Shown piece by piece: positions 1 to 7,584 of a stretch of DNA of 32,005 nt (position 1 is the first letter of the stretch; each line of letters starts with the position of its first letter). The DNA is taken from NCBI GenBank assembly GCA_903842235.1, contig CAIMLG010000007.1, positions 1-32,005 on the forward strand. The letters are read 5' to 3'. The translations under genes were made by a program, and so were the position numbers. The notes beneath the pieces are model-generated. The model saw nothing but the letters and a program-made list of their open reading frames with translations. It was not told where the DNA came from and ran no database searches. The DNA comes from an uncultured Verrucomicrobia subdivision 3 bacterium (GTDB lineage Bacteria; Verrucomicrobiota; Verrucomicrobiia; Limisphaerales; UBA11358).

Positions 1-144
1 AGCAATTTTACCCGTGCCGTCCGGCGAATTATCGTCCACCACCAAAATATCCACGCCGACCGGCAGCGATAATAATTTTTTGGCCATGCGCGGGAGGTTT
101 TCCCGCTCATTGTAAGTCGGCACGATAATGATCGTCGGATTCAT
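1..144 (-). CDS. Family 2 glycosyltransferase (polyprenol-phosphate mannosyltransferase-like), 5' end only
   Basis: The first 48 codons of a leftward gene that runs off the left edge. The translation starts [18 protein letters not shown] and continues to a [16 protein letters not shown] segment. The PTYNERENL and [10 protein letters not shown] motifs are the nucleotide-sugar-binding start of GT-A glycosyltransferases of family GT2, closest to dolichol- or polyprenol-phosphate mannose/glucose synthases, which transfer a sugar from an NDP-sugar to a lipid phosphate at the cytoplasmic membrane face. The ATG at 142-144 is the natural start because the core fold begins within a few residues. The acceptor and sugar specificity cannot be told from this fragment. 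It diverges from the TPR gene at 246. Confidence 0.88.
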   Translation of the reverse strand, partial: MNPTIIIVPTYNERENLPRMAKKLLSLPVGVDILVVDDNSPDGTGKIA

Positions 145-245
145 GCGGCGGGCAGATTGTTAAAAAGATTCGGCCGGAAAACAAGCGGACAGTTGCGGTG
201 GAAAAGCAGATTGCCGCCGGCCGGTTGCCCGATTAGCCTGCGGGC

Positions 246-1028
246 ATGATCTACGAACTGCCGGATAATTCAGGAGGCTGGCACTGGCTGGTGCCTCTAT
301 TGGCCAGTCCGGTTGGGCTGGCGGTGATGGTATTTCAAATCTGGATGCTCATCCACGCTCTGCGCCAGCGCGAATGGCTATGGGCGTTTTTTATCATCAT
401 TGGATCCGGCCTGGGCGCCTTCTGGTATTATTTCACCGTTTACCGGGCGAGCGGTTCCGGCTTGTCGGGCTTCGAACTGCCCGGCGCGCAAAGCCGGGCG
501 CGCATCCGCCAGTTGCAGGCCAAAATCCATCATCTGGACAATGCTTACCACCATTTCCAACTGGGTGATGTATATTTTCAGCGCGGCAAGCTGGCGGTGG
601 CGGAAAAATGCTATCGGGCGGCGCTGGAGCGCGAGCCGAACGACATTGATGCCCGCGCGCATCTGGGCCAATGCCTCTTGCGCTTGAAACGGCCCGCCGA
701 GGCTAGGCCCTTGCTGGACGCGGTTTGCCGGGAGAATTACAAACACGATTTCGGACACTCGCTCATGGCCTACGCCGAGTCTTTGATGGCCTTGAATGAA
801 ACGGAGGCGGCGTTCGACATCTGGCGGCACGTCGTGGAAAACCATGCCTATGCCCGCGCCAAGGTCCAGTTTGCCGAACTGTGCCTCGCAAAAAAACAGC
901 CTGATCTTGCCCGCGCCCAGCTTCAGGATGTCATCAGCGATGACGCTCATGCGCCGGGGTTCCAGCGTCGCCGGGATCGAGTGTGGGTGCGCCGGGCGAA
1001 ACAATTGGTGGCGCAGTTGAAAGCTTGA
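246..1028 (+). CDS. Membrane-anchored tetratricopeptide repeat protein
   Basis: A 260-residue protein with two hydrophobic segments near the N-terminus (about residues 14-38 and 44-65). The short basic link between them (HALRQREW) makes the region resemble the PLDc_N-type two-helix module. Residues about 98-230 contain TPR helices, for example the unit starting HFQLGDVYFQRGKLAVAEKC followed by ALEREPNDIDARAHLGQCLL. TPR arrays mediate protein-protein contacts, so this is probably a membrane-tethered scaffold facing the cytoplasm. No catalytic motif is visible. The ATG start has no strong Shine-Dalgarno sequence. It stands alone, with a divergent glycosyltransferase upstream and a convergent gene downstream. 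Its partner is unknown. Confidence 0.82.
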   Translation: MIYELPDNSGGWHWLVPLLASPVGLAVMVFQIWMLIHALRQREWLWAFFIIIGSGLGAFWYYFTVYRASGSGLSGFELPGAQSRARIRQLQAKIHHLDNAYHHFQLGDVYFQRGKLAVAEKCYRAALEREPNDIDARAHLGQCLLRLKRPAEARPLLDAVCRENYKHDFGHSLMAYAESLMALNETEAAFDIWRHVVENHAYARAKVQFAELCLAKKQPDLARAQLQDVISDDAHAPGFQRRRDRVWVRRAKQLVAQLKA

Positions 1029-1101
1029 ATGATGGCGGTGGGGCAGGGGAAGCTTGTGGCGTTGGTCAGCTTAAGCCGGAAGTTAATTGGCAAATATCTG
1101 T

Positions 1102-2832
1102 TTATTTCAGTTCCGGATGTTCGACCAGCAAGGTAGCCAGTTCTTTTATTGCCGCGGCATAATCAGGCCGCAATTGCAGCGCGGCGCGGTATGGTGGCAC
1201 CGCTTCGGCAAACCGGCCCAGCCGGACGAGCGCTTGGGCGTAGTTCCGTTGCGCCGGGGCAAAGGCGGGGCGCAGCTTTACTGCTTTACCAAAGCAGTTC
1301 GCCGCATTGGTCCAGCTGGCCCGCTGGGCAAAATACAGCCCCAGATCGTATTGAATATCCGGGTTGCCCGCCTCCAGCGCGGCGGCGGCCTGAAGGTGTT
1401 CGAGCGCGGCGGCGGTTTCCCCTGATTCCAACAGGCTCATGGCAAGGTTGAACTGTCCCTGAGGGTAGCGCGGGGCGAGGCGCACGGTTTCCTGATAAAG
1501 CACCCGGGCGTGGGCTTGATCGCCGATTTTTTCGTAGGCTTTGCCCAGGCAATTGGCGGCGACATAGTTGTTTTGCGTTACCGACAACGCGTGCCGGAAC
1601 AGGGTAATGTTGTCCCGCCAGTAGGAAATTTGAATCGCCGTCACCAGCAGGCAGCCGACGAGCGCCCCGCTGCCGAGCAGCCCAAAAATGCGTTTCAACG
1701 GGGGGCGGGCTTTGCCGAATTCCGCCAGCGTCCAGACGATGGCGATGAAAAACCCGATGCTGGGAATGTAGGTGTAGCGGTCGGCCATGGATTGCGCCCC
1801 GACCTGCACGATGCCGATCGTGGGCACCAAAGTGCCGAGAAACCAGAGCCAGCCGAAAATCAGATAAGGCTGGCGCTGCCATTGGCGGACACACAAAAAT
1901 GTCCAGGCCGCCAGTGCTGCCAAGGCCCCGAGCGCCAGCAGGACCGGCCAATGGCTCGGATGGCTGTAAACCAGCGCCAGGTCCGTGGGCCAAAAAAGTT
2001 TGCCGACGTAGCGGACGTAGGCGAGCACCGCATTGCCCAGCCGGTCCAGCAGCAGCGTCTTCCATTCCGCCCCGGCGCCGGTCTGCACCAGATACGTCAC
2101 CGCGCTGCCGGCGGCGGCGAGGAGGAAAAAGGGGATTTTCTCCAGCGCCAGTCGGCTCAGGGTTTTTAACTGCCCGTCGCCTGGAGTCCCGCGCCAGCGG
2201 TTGAGCGGCCAGAAATCGAGCAGCAACAAAACGAACGGTAACGTCACCACCATGGGCTTGCTCATCAGCCCGAGCGTGAAAAGCCCCAGCGCCAACGCAT
2301 AATAAGCTTTGGTCTTCGACCTTTGGCCTTTGGCCAAAAGGGCATACCGCCCATACGCCATCAAGGTCAGCAGCCAAAACAAGGTGCTCAACGTGTCTTT
2401 GCGTTCCGAGGCCCAGGCGACCGATTCCACATGCAGCGGATGCCAGGCAAAAAAAGCCGCCACGAAGGCGCTCCGCCACAGCGCACCCGTGGCCCCGCGC
2501 AGAAACAGAAACAACAGCAGCGTGTTGGCGATGTGCAGCAGCACGTTGACAAGGTGATGGCTCCCGGCCGCCTGCGGGCCGAATAATTCGCAGTCCAGTT
2601 GGTGCGAAAGCCAGGTGAGCGGATGCCAGTTGGCGGCCTCGCCGTTGGTAAAGGCCCACACTAAGTTTTTCCCGCTCAACCCGGAAGTGACGTGGGGATT
2701 CGCGCTGATATATTGCTCATCGTCGAAGAGGATGAACGGGTGGTGGGTGAGCGGCCAATACAGCGCCAAGGTTCCCAGCGCGAGCCCCAGGCAGATGAGC
2801 GCGAAGGAAGTGTTGGCACGCCCTCGGATCAT
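1102..2832 (-). CDS. Polytopic membrane protein with GT-C-like N-terminus and C-terminal TPRs
   Basis: A 576-residue protein with roughly ten hydrophobic segments followed by TPR units (from about residue 430 to the end, including ENYVAANCLGKAYEK-like and QFNLAMSLLESGETAAALEH-like helices). The first luminal loop has an acidic FDDEQYIS motif (D37, D38). A second conserved block reads HPLHVESVAWASERKD (about 131-146). Both are typical of bacterial relatives of the TMTC/O-mannosyltransferase GT-C proteins, so a lipid-linked-sugar glycosyltransferase role is possible but unproven. I chose ATG 2832 rather than the in-frame ATG at 2895. The upstream gene's stop ends at 2834, one base before this start, and a GGAG lies just before the ATG. 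It is the last gene of a five-gene leftward run. Confidence 0.82.
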   Translation of the reverse strand: MIRGRANTSFALICLGLALGTLALYWPLTHHPFILFDDEQYISANPHVTSGLSGKNLVWAFTNGEAANWHPLTWLSHQLDCELFGPQAAGSHHLVNVLLHIANTLLLFLFLRGATGALWRSAFVAAFFAWHPLHVESVAWASERKDTLSTLFWLLTLMAYGRYALLAKGQRSKTKAYYALALGLFTLGLMSKPMVVTLPFVLLLLDFWPLNRWRGTPGDGQLKTLSRLALEKIPFFLLAAAGSAVTYLVQTGAGAEWKTLLLDRLGNAVLAYVRYVGKLFWPTDLALVYSHPSHWPVLLALGALAALAAWTFLCVRQWQRQPYLIFGWLWFLGTLVPTIGIVQVGAQSMADRYTYIPSIGFFIAIVWTLAEFGKARPPLKRIFGLLGSGALVGCLLVTAIQISYWRDNITLFRHALSVTQNNYVAANCLGKAYEKIGDQAHARVLYQETVRLAPRYPQGQFNLAMSLLESGETAAALEHLQAAAALEAGNPDIQYDLGLYFAQRASWTNAANCFGKAVKLRPAFAPAQRNYAQALVRLGRFAEAVPPYRAALQLRPDYAAAIKELATLLVEHPELK

Positions 2833-2833
2833 A

Positions 2834-3634
2834 TCACAGCTCCACGATTTGCCGCTGGCGCTGTTGGAATCGTAGCGTTTGGGTGTAGCCGACACTACGG
2901 CCTAGCGCCACCGCTTCGGCAAAATGCATGCCGACTTCTGCCGGCGCATGCGAATCGGAGCCAAAGGTGATGGGCACGCCTTTTTGAAAGGCCAGCTGGA
3001 GCAGATCGCGGCAGGGATAAATCTCCCGGCAATCTTTCCGCAGTCCGGCCGTGTTCAACTCGATGGCGCAGCCGGACTGGGCGGCAGCCGTGAGAAATTG
3101 TTCGTAAAGCGGCGAACAATCCTGTGCCGGGCGGATGCCGAATTTTTTGGGCAGATCGGCGTGGCCGATGATTTCAAACAATCCTGATTCCGCCGCCAAG
3201 GTCAGCCGGTCAAAATAGGCCGACCACACTTCGAAGGCCTCCCGCTTCTTCCATTCGGACAGCTTGGCGGGATTATCGATGTCCCACGCGTCGCCGACGT
3301 AATGCACGCTGCCAATAAAATAATCCCACGGGTGCCGCGTGGCTAGCTGGCGAATCCAGTCTTCTTGTCCGGGCAGATAATCCACTTCCAAGGCCAGCCG
3401 GATGGTGAGCTGGGGGAATTCCTGCTGCGCGCGGCGCACTTTGGCCACGTATTCATCCAATTGGGAATCCAGCATGCGCCAGTCGTCAAACCCGTCCCGC
3501 GCCATGGGCGAATGATCGGAAAAGCCGATTTCATTCAGCCCGATAGCCACCGCGTGCCGGGCGTATTCCACCGGTTCGCCGGCGGCGTGCCGGCACAGCG
3601 GCGTGTGCATGTGGTAATCGGCAGGTGGGGGCAT
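2834..3634 (-). CDS. hisK: Histidinol-phosphatase, PHP family (HisJ/HisK type)
   Basis: A 266-residue PHP-domain phosphoesterase. It should hydrolyse L-histidinol phosphate to histidinol in histidine biosynthesis, in the cytoplasm, using a multinuclear metal centre. The metal ligands appear in the usual order: DYHMHTPLCRHA near residue 7, FSDHSP near 39, EVDYLPGQED near 82, SVHYVGD near 108, GHADLPKKFG near 160, and a C-terminal GSDSHAPAEVG. The length matches the HisJ family. The ATG start follows the LacI gene by 14 bases, and its stop nearly touches the next gene, so it is likely co-transcribed. No other his genes are in the window. A generic PHP phosphatase acting on another substrate is the main alternative. 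Confidence 0.88.
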   Translation of the reverse strand: MPPPADYHMHTPLCRHAAGEPVEYARHAVAIGLNEIGFSDHSPMARDGFDDWRMLDSQLDEYVAKVRRAQQEFPQLTIRLALEVDYLPGQEDWIRQLATRHPWDYFIGSVHYVGDAWDIDNPAKLSEWKKREAFEVWSAYFDRLTLAAESGLFEIIGHADLPKKFGIRPAQDCSPLYEQFLTAAAQSGCAIELNTAGLRKDCREIYPCRDLLQLAFQKGVPITFGSDSHAPAEVGMHFAEAVALGRSVGYTQTLRFQQRQRQIVEL

Positions 3635-3648
3635 GGCGGTGGGGTGGT

Positions 3649-4659
3649 TTAACTTTTCGGCGGGGCCGTGCTTTTGCGTTGCACCAGTTCGGCGGCCAGC
3701 CGGCGGAGCTGGAAGTCTTCGTTGCGGATCAGATGCATCAGGGTATCCATGGCCGCCACGCCGAGCCGGTGTTTCGGCTGGCTCACCGTGGTCAGGGGCA
3801 CGCGGTAAAATTCTGCCGCCAGAATATTGCCGAATCCGGCGATGGAAATGTCATCGGGAATCTTGATGCCTTGCTGGAGTAACACCTCCGCGCAGCCGAT
3901 TGCCGCCAAGTCGCTCACGGCTTGGATGGCCGTGGGATGGCAATTCTCGTTCAGCATCTGCAAAGCGGCCTTGCTGCCGTCTTCCAGCGTGCTGCCGGAT
4001 TGAAAAACCAGTTTATCATCCACTTCGAGGCCCGCCTCTCGATGGGCCCGGCGGTAGCCTTCAAAGCGTTCATGCGCCCACGGCGCCACCGGCGGGCCGG
4101 TAAGATAGGCGATTTTTTTGTGGCCCAGCGCGAGCAAATGCTTCGTGACATTGTAGCTGGCAACCAGCTCCTCGATTTCCATGCTGACAAAATCCTTGCA
4201 GAACGGCGCGGGCGAGCCCAGCAGCACCGTCGGCACCTTGCGGACTACAATTTCCTGGTAAATCCGCGCTTCCGCCTCGAACCGGTAAACCGGCGTGATG
4301 AACAGTCCGTCCACCCGGCGCGAGAGCAGCCGCCGGATGCAGGCGTCCTCGCGTTCCGGCTGGTTTTGCGTCTGCGCGATCAGCACATCGTAGCCCAGCT
4401 CCTGCGCCCGCTCTTCAATCGCAAAAACCATGCGCGCATAAATCGGGTTGGACGCCGCCGGGATAACCAGGCCCAATAGCTTGGTGGTTTTGGTGCGCAG
4501 CCCCTGGGCGCTGGAGTCCGGCACATAGCCCATCTGGTGCGCGAGGGCCTTGATTTTGGCGCGCGTGGCTTCGGAAACGTCCGGCGCGCCGCGCAAGGCT
4601 TTGGAGACGGTCATCATCGAGACGCCCGAGGCTTGAGCTATGTCTTTTAATCGAACCAT
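3649..4659 (-). CDS. LacI/GalR-family transcriptional regulator
   Basis: A 336-residue protein with an N-terminal LacI helix-turn-helix (residues about 3-22: LKDIAQASGVSMMTVSKAL) and hinge helix (to about 60). A periplasmic-binding-protein-like sensor follows, starting LLGLVIPAASNPIYARM and containing RRVDGLFITP. Family members bind palindromic operators as dimers and respond to sugars or related small ligands. The effector here is unknown. It is unusual that it sits 21 bases after NAD kinase and 14 bases before histidinol phosphatase, with no sugar-use genes nearby. It may control a distant locus, or one of the glycosidase genes elsewhere in the window. ATG start; full family length. Confidence 0.93.
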   Translation of the reverse strand: MVRLKDIAQASGVSMMTVSKALRGAPDVSEATRAKIKALAHQMGYVPDSSAQGLRTKTTKLLGLVIPAASNPIYARMVFAIEERAQELGYDVLIAQTQNQPEREDACIRRLLSRRVDGLFITPVYRFEAEARIYQEIVVRKVPTVLLGSPAPFCKDFVSMEIEELVASYNVTKHLLALGHKKIAYLTGPPVAPWAHERFEGYRRAHREAGLEVDDKLVFQSGSTLEDGSKAALQMLNENCHPTAIQAVSDLAAIGCAEVLLQQGIKIPDDISIAGFGNILAAEFYRVPLTTVSQPKHRLGVAAMDTLMHLIRNEDFQLRRLAAELVQRKSTAPPKS

Positions 4660-4680
4660 GGCAGTTAAATCTTCCCTTGG

Positions 4681-5565
4681 CTAAAGGTAGGTGCCCCGCC
4701 AATGGAGTTTTCGGCGCAGCGCCTCCAAAAATGATCCGTCGGCCAGATGCACCAGCCGCACCGTGCTGCGGCTGCGGCGGATCGTGATTTCATCGCCATT
4801 CACCAGTTCGCCCAAAATCTGGCCGTCGGCGTTGAGGAACGTCGCCGGCTCGGTCTTGATGGCCTTCATCGTGATGGTCGCCGACAGGGGCAAAATAATT
4901 GAGCGATTCGAGAGGGCGTGCGGGCAGATGGGGGTGAGCACAAACACCTCCGCCGTCGGCAGCACAATCGCACCGCCAGCCGCCAGCGAATAGGCGGTGG
5001 ATCCGGTGGGCGAGCTGACGATCAAGCCATCGCAACGATAGCGCGTGATCGGTTCTCCATTTACGCTGACATCCACGGCAATGAGCCGGGAGGCGGCCCC
5101 GCGGCTCATGACCATGTCATTGAGTGCCGTCGCCTTGATTTTTTGGCCGTGGCCGGTGCCGCTGGCCTCAATCAGGGCGCGCGCTTCAAACCGGAAGGCG
5201 CCTTGCCAGACCAATTTCAAGGCGGCGGCCAGTTGGTCCGACGAAACCGCCGTGAGAAAACCCAGCCCGCCGATGTTCACCCCCAGCATGGGCGTTTGGG
5301 AGCCGGCAATTTGCCGGGCGGTGTGCAGCATCGTGCCATCGCCGCCAAAGATGACGAGCAGATCCACGCTGCGGGCCAGCGCGGCGGCATCGGGCGTCAC
5401 CGGGCATTTCAGATGGGCGAGGGTGGCGGTGATTTGGTCGCAGACGACGGTGCGGCCGGCGCGGCGGATGAGCCGGGCGGCGGCGCGCACGCTTGCGGCG
5501 CTCGCGGATTTTTCCGCGTTGCCGATGAGGCCGATGCGTCGAAATTGGTCAGCGAACTTTTTCAA
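4681..5565 (-). CDS. nadK: NAD kinase
   Basis: A 294-residue ATP-NAD kinase, which phosphorylates NAD+ to NADP+ in the cytoplasm. The diagnostic motifs are GGDGT (residues 74-78) in the N-terminal domain, an LND pair at 148-150 equivalent to the conserved NE/ND site, and RYRCDGLIVSSPTGSTAY (about 175-192) in the all-beta C-terminal domain. The length is normal. The only reasonable start is a TTG (codon at 5563-5565) lying inside the 3' end of the tlyA-like gene, giving a 17-base overlap in a different frame. The protein begins MKKFADQFRRIGLIGN, which matches where the family fold starts. The overlap implies translational coupling with the methyltransferase. tlyA-nadK pairs are a common bacterial arrangement. 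Confidence 0.95.
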   Translation of the reverse strand: MKKFADQFRRIGLIGNAEKSASAASVRAAARLIRRAGRTVVCDQITATLAHLKCPVTPDAAALARSVDLLVIFGGDGTMLHTARQIAGSQTPMLGVNIGGLGFLTAVSSDQLAAALKLVWQGAFRFEARALIEASGTGHGQKIKATALNDMVMSRGAASRLIAVDVSVNGEPITRYRCDGLIVSSPTGSTAYSLAAGGAIVLPTAEVFVLTPICPHALSNRSIILPLSATITMKAIKTEPATFLNADGQILGELVNGDEITIRRSRSTVRLVHLADGSFLEALRRKLHWRGTYL

Positions 5566-6283
5566 TCAGGGCTAGGAATTCTTTGTTGCCGGCCGGGCCG
5601 AGCAAGGGGGATTCAACCACACCCCGCCAGCAAAGGCCAGCCTGCGCGCGGACAAATTCCTCCAGTTCCGCCAGCACCCGTTCGTGAACGGCAGGATCCG
5701 TGATAACGCCGCGCCCCTTGTCGGCCTCGGCTTTGCCAGCTTCAAACTGCGGCTTGATGAGGGCGACGATTTTTCCCTCCGGCTTGAGCAGGGGCAGGGC
5801 GGGCGGTAGGATTTTCTTTAGCGAAATGAAGGAGCAATCCACCACGGCCAAATCGGCGGGGTCGGGAAAGTGTTCCGGCCGGAGGTGTCGGGCGTTGGTT
5901 TTCTCCAGCACGGCGACGCGCGCATCCTGTCGTAGTTTCCAGGCGAGCTGGCCTTGGCCCACATCCACGGCAAAAACCTTGGCCGCGCCGCGCTGCAAAA
6001 GGCAATCCGTGAAGCCGCCAGTGGAGGCGCCCAAGTCAAAGACGGTCAGGCCGGTAACGTCCAATTGAAAATGCGCCAGTGCGTGTTCGAGTTTGTGGCC
6101 GCCGCGGCTGACGAATTTCTCCGGTGCGTCCACCGTGATCTCATCCGCCAGCTTGACGCCGTCGCTGGCCTTGCGGGCGGGATGGTCGTTGACGCGCACG
6201 GCGCCAGCCAGAATCAGGCGCTTGGCCTTTTCCCGGCTGTCGCACAAGGCGCGTTCCACAAGAACTTGATCCAGACGCAGCAT
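5549..6283 (-). CDS. tlyA: TlyA-family rRNA 2'-O-methyltransferase / haemolysin-like protein
   Basis: A 244-residue protein with an N-terminal S4 RNA-binding domain (MLRLDQVLVERALCDSREKA) and a Rossmann SAM-dependent methyltransferase domain. The latter includes the FVSRGGHKLEHAL joint, the SAM loop DLGASTGGFTDCLL, the VDCSFISLKKILP motif, and IKPQFEAGK followed by GVITD. Known TlyA proteins methylate the 2'-OH of cytidines in 16S and/or 23S rRNA. The open frame continues upstream to a GTG at 6406, but family proteins begin at the MLRLDQ-like sequence, so ATG 6281-6283 is preferred. No strong ribosome binding site is seen. It is the first gene of the leftward run, and the 143 bases upstream, shared with the divergent dus gene, should hold its promoter. 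Confidence 0.92.
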   Translation of the reverse strand: MLRLDQVLVERALCDSREKAKRLILAGAVRVNDHPARKASDGVKLADEITVDAPEKFVSRGGHKLEHALAHFQLDVTGLTVFDLGASTGGFTDCLLQRGAAKVFAVDVGQGQLAWKLRQDARVAVLEKTNARHLRPEHFPDPADLAVVDCSFISLKKILPPALPLLKPEGKIVALIKPQFEAGKAEADKGRGVITDPAVHERVLAELEEFVRAQAGLCWRGVVESPLLGPAGNKEFLALIEKVR

Positions 6284-6426
6284 GGTAAATCGTTGGGCGA
6301 AGGTAGGGTAAAGCGCCGACTGAAACAATGACATAGCGCAAGTGGAAGGCAGTTTTCGCGCCGGCCGCGGCGGGAGGCTCATTCTCCGGTGGACTTCGCC
6401 GGCCACCTCCTCTAAATATAACCGGC

Positions 6427-7581
6427 TTGCATGCTAATTCCGTCCAGACCATCGGGGCAACCGCCCCCGCCGCCCTGCGCCTCGGCTCTCTCGCGCTGGC
6501 ATCGAACTTATTTTTGTCGCCGCTGGCAGGTTATACCAACCTGCCGTTCCGCCGCGTGGTGCGCGAAATCGGCGGCGTCGGGCTCTGCACCACTGATCTC
6601 GTCAACGCCCGCTCGTTGCTCGAAAAACGGCCCAAGGCGTTCAAACTGATTGAATCGCATTTCGACGATGCGCCGCTGGCTGTGCAATTGTTTGGTTCCA
6701 AGCCGGAGGAAATGCGCGACGCCGCCGTGATCGCGGCGGCGCAGGGCGCGGCGTCCATTGACATCAACATGGGCTGCCCTGTGCGCAAAGTCTGCAATGT
6801 CGGCGGTGGTTCTGCGATGATGACCGAACTGAACAAAACCGCTGCGCTGGCCCAAGGCATGGTCAATGCGGTGAAAATTCCTGTCACTGCCAAGATGCGC
6901 CTTGGATGGGACAGCGATAATCTGACTGCGCCGGACCTGGCCCGCGCCTTGGAAGCGGCCGGGGTGGCGGCGATTTTTGTGCATGGCCGGACGCGGGAAC
7001 AGGGGTTTGGTGGCACGGTGAATCTGGCGGGCATTCGTCAGGTGGTTAAAGCCGTGAAAACCATTCCCGTCATCGGCAATGGCGATGTGGTGACGCCGGA
7101 GGCTGCGAAGAAAATGTTGGCTGAAACCGGCTGTGCCGGCGTGAGCATCGGGCGCGGCGCCTTTTATGACCCGTGGATTTTCCAGCGGACGCAGGCGTAT
7201 CTCCAGACGGGCCAGTTGCCGCCGGAAGCCGCCTTTGCCGAGCGCATTCGGGTGATGCAGCGGCATCTCGACCTGATGGTGGAAACCTTTGGCGAGGAAA
7301 TGGGCTGCCGGATGTTCCGAAAAATTGCGCCGTGGTATGCCAAACGGTTTGGGCCCTGCCACGAATTCAACAAGCGGGTGGTGCATGTGGCCACCCGGGA
7401 ACAGTTTCGCGAGGTTTTGGAAAACTACCAGCGCTGGCGGCAGCAGTTTCTGGATGAAGCCGGCGAACTTCAGCCGCGTTTTCAGCCCGCCCCGCTGGTG
7501 GCTTCGTTCATGCGGGCGGCGGATCCCAGCCAGCCGCCGCCGCACCTTGCCGTGCCCAAAGGCCCGGTGGAATTGTGGTGA
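6427..7581 (+). CDS. dus: tRNA-dihydrouridine synthase (DusB-like)
   Basis: A 384-residue FMN-dependent enzyme that reduces uridine to dihydrouridine in tRNA using NAD(P)H. The TIM barrel starts at LFLSPLAGYTNLPFRR (about residues 28-43). The catalytic cysteine is C117 in INMGCPVRKV. Other family blocks are VTAKMRLGWD, IFVHGRTREQGF, IPVIGNGDV and GVSIGRGAFYDPWIF. The C-terminal helical domain ends in a proline-rich tail. No ATG is available in frame: a TTG at 6427 is the only usual start before the conserved fold, although the frame stays open from 6337. An out-of-frame ATG overlaps at 6431. The stop is 3 bases from the stop of the convergent propeller gene. Confidence 0.93.
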   Translation: MHANSVQTIGATAPAALRLGSLALASNLFLSPLAGYTNLPFRRVVREIGGVGLCTTDLVNARSLLEKRPKAFKLIESHFDDAPLAVQLFGSKPEEMRDAAVIAAAQGAASIDINMGCPVRKVCNVGGGSAMMTELNKTAALAQGMVNAVKIPVTAKMRLGWDSDNLTAPDLARALEAAGVAAIFVHGRTREQGFGGTVNLAGIRQVVKAVKTIPVIGNGDVVTPEAAKKMLAETGCAGVSIGRGAFYDPWIFQRTQAYLQTGQLPPEAAFAERIRVMQRHLDLMVETFGEEMGCRMFRKIAPWYAKRFGPCHEFNKRVVHVATREQFREVLENYQRWRQQFLDEAGELQPRFQPAPLVASFMRAADPSQPPPHLAVPKGPVELW

Positions 7582-7584
7582 CGC

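Noticed and set aside
378-1004. Long open frame antisense to the TPR gene
   Set aside because: It mirrors the coding gene, has no domain motifs, and its composition follows from high-GC codon use on the other strand.
1286-2659. 457-codon open frame on the same strand as the GT-C/TPR gene but in another frame
   Set aside because: The product is Arg/Ala/Gly-rich without helices or motifs, whereas the overlapping frame has clear membrane segments and TPRs.
6508-7545. 345-codon frame antisense to dus
   Set aside because: It fully overlaps a well-conserved enzyme gene and its translation is His/Arg-rich without any family signature.
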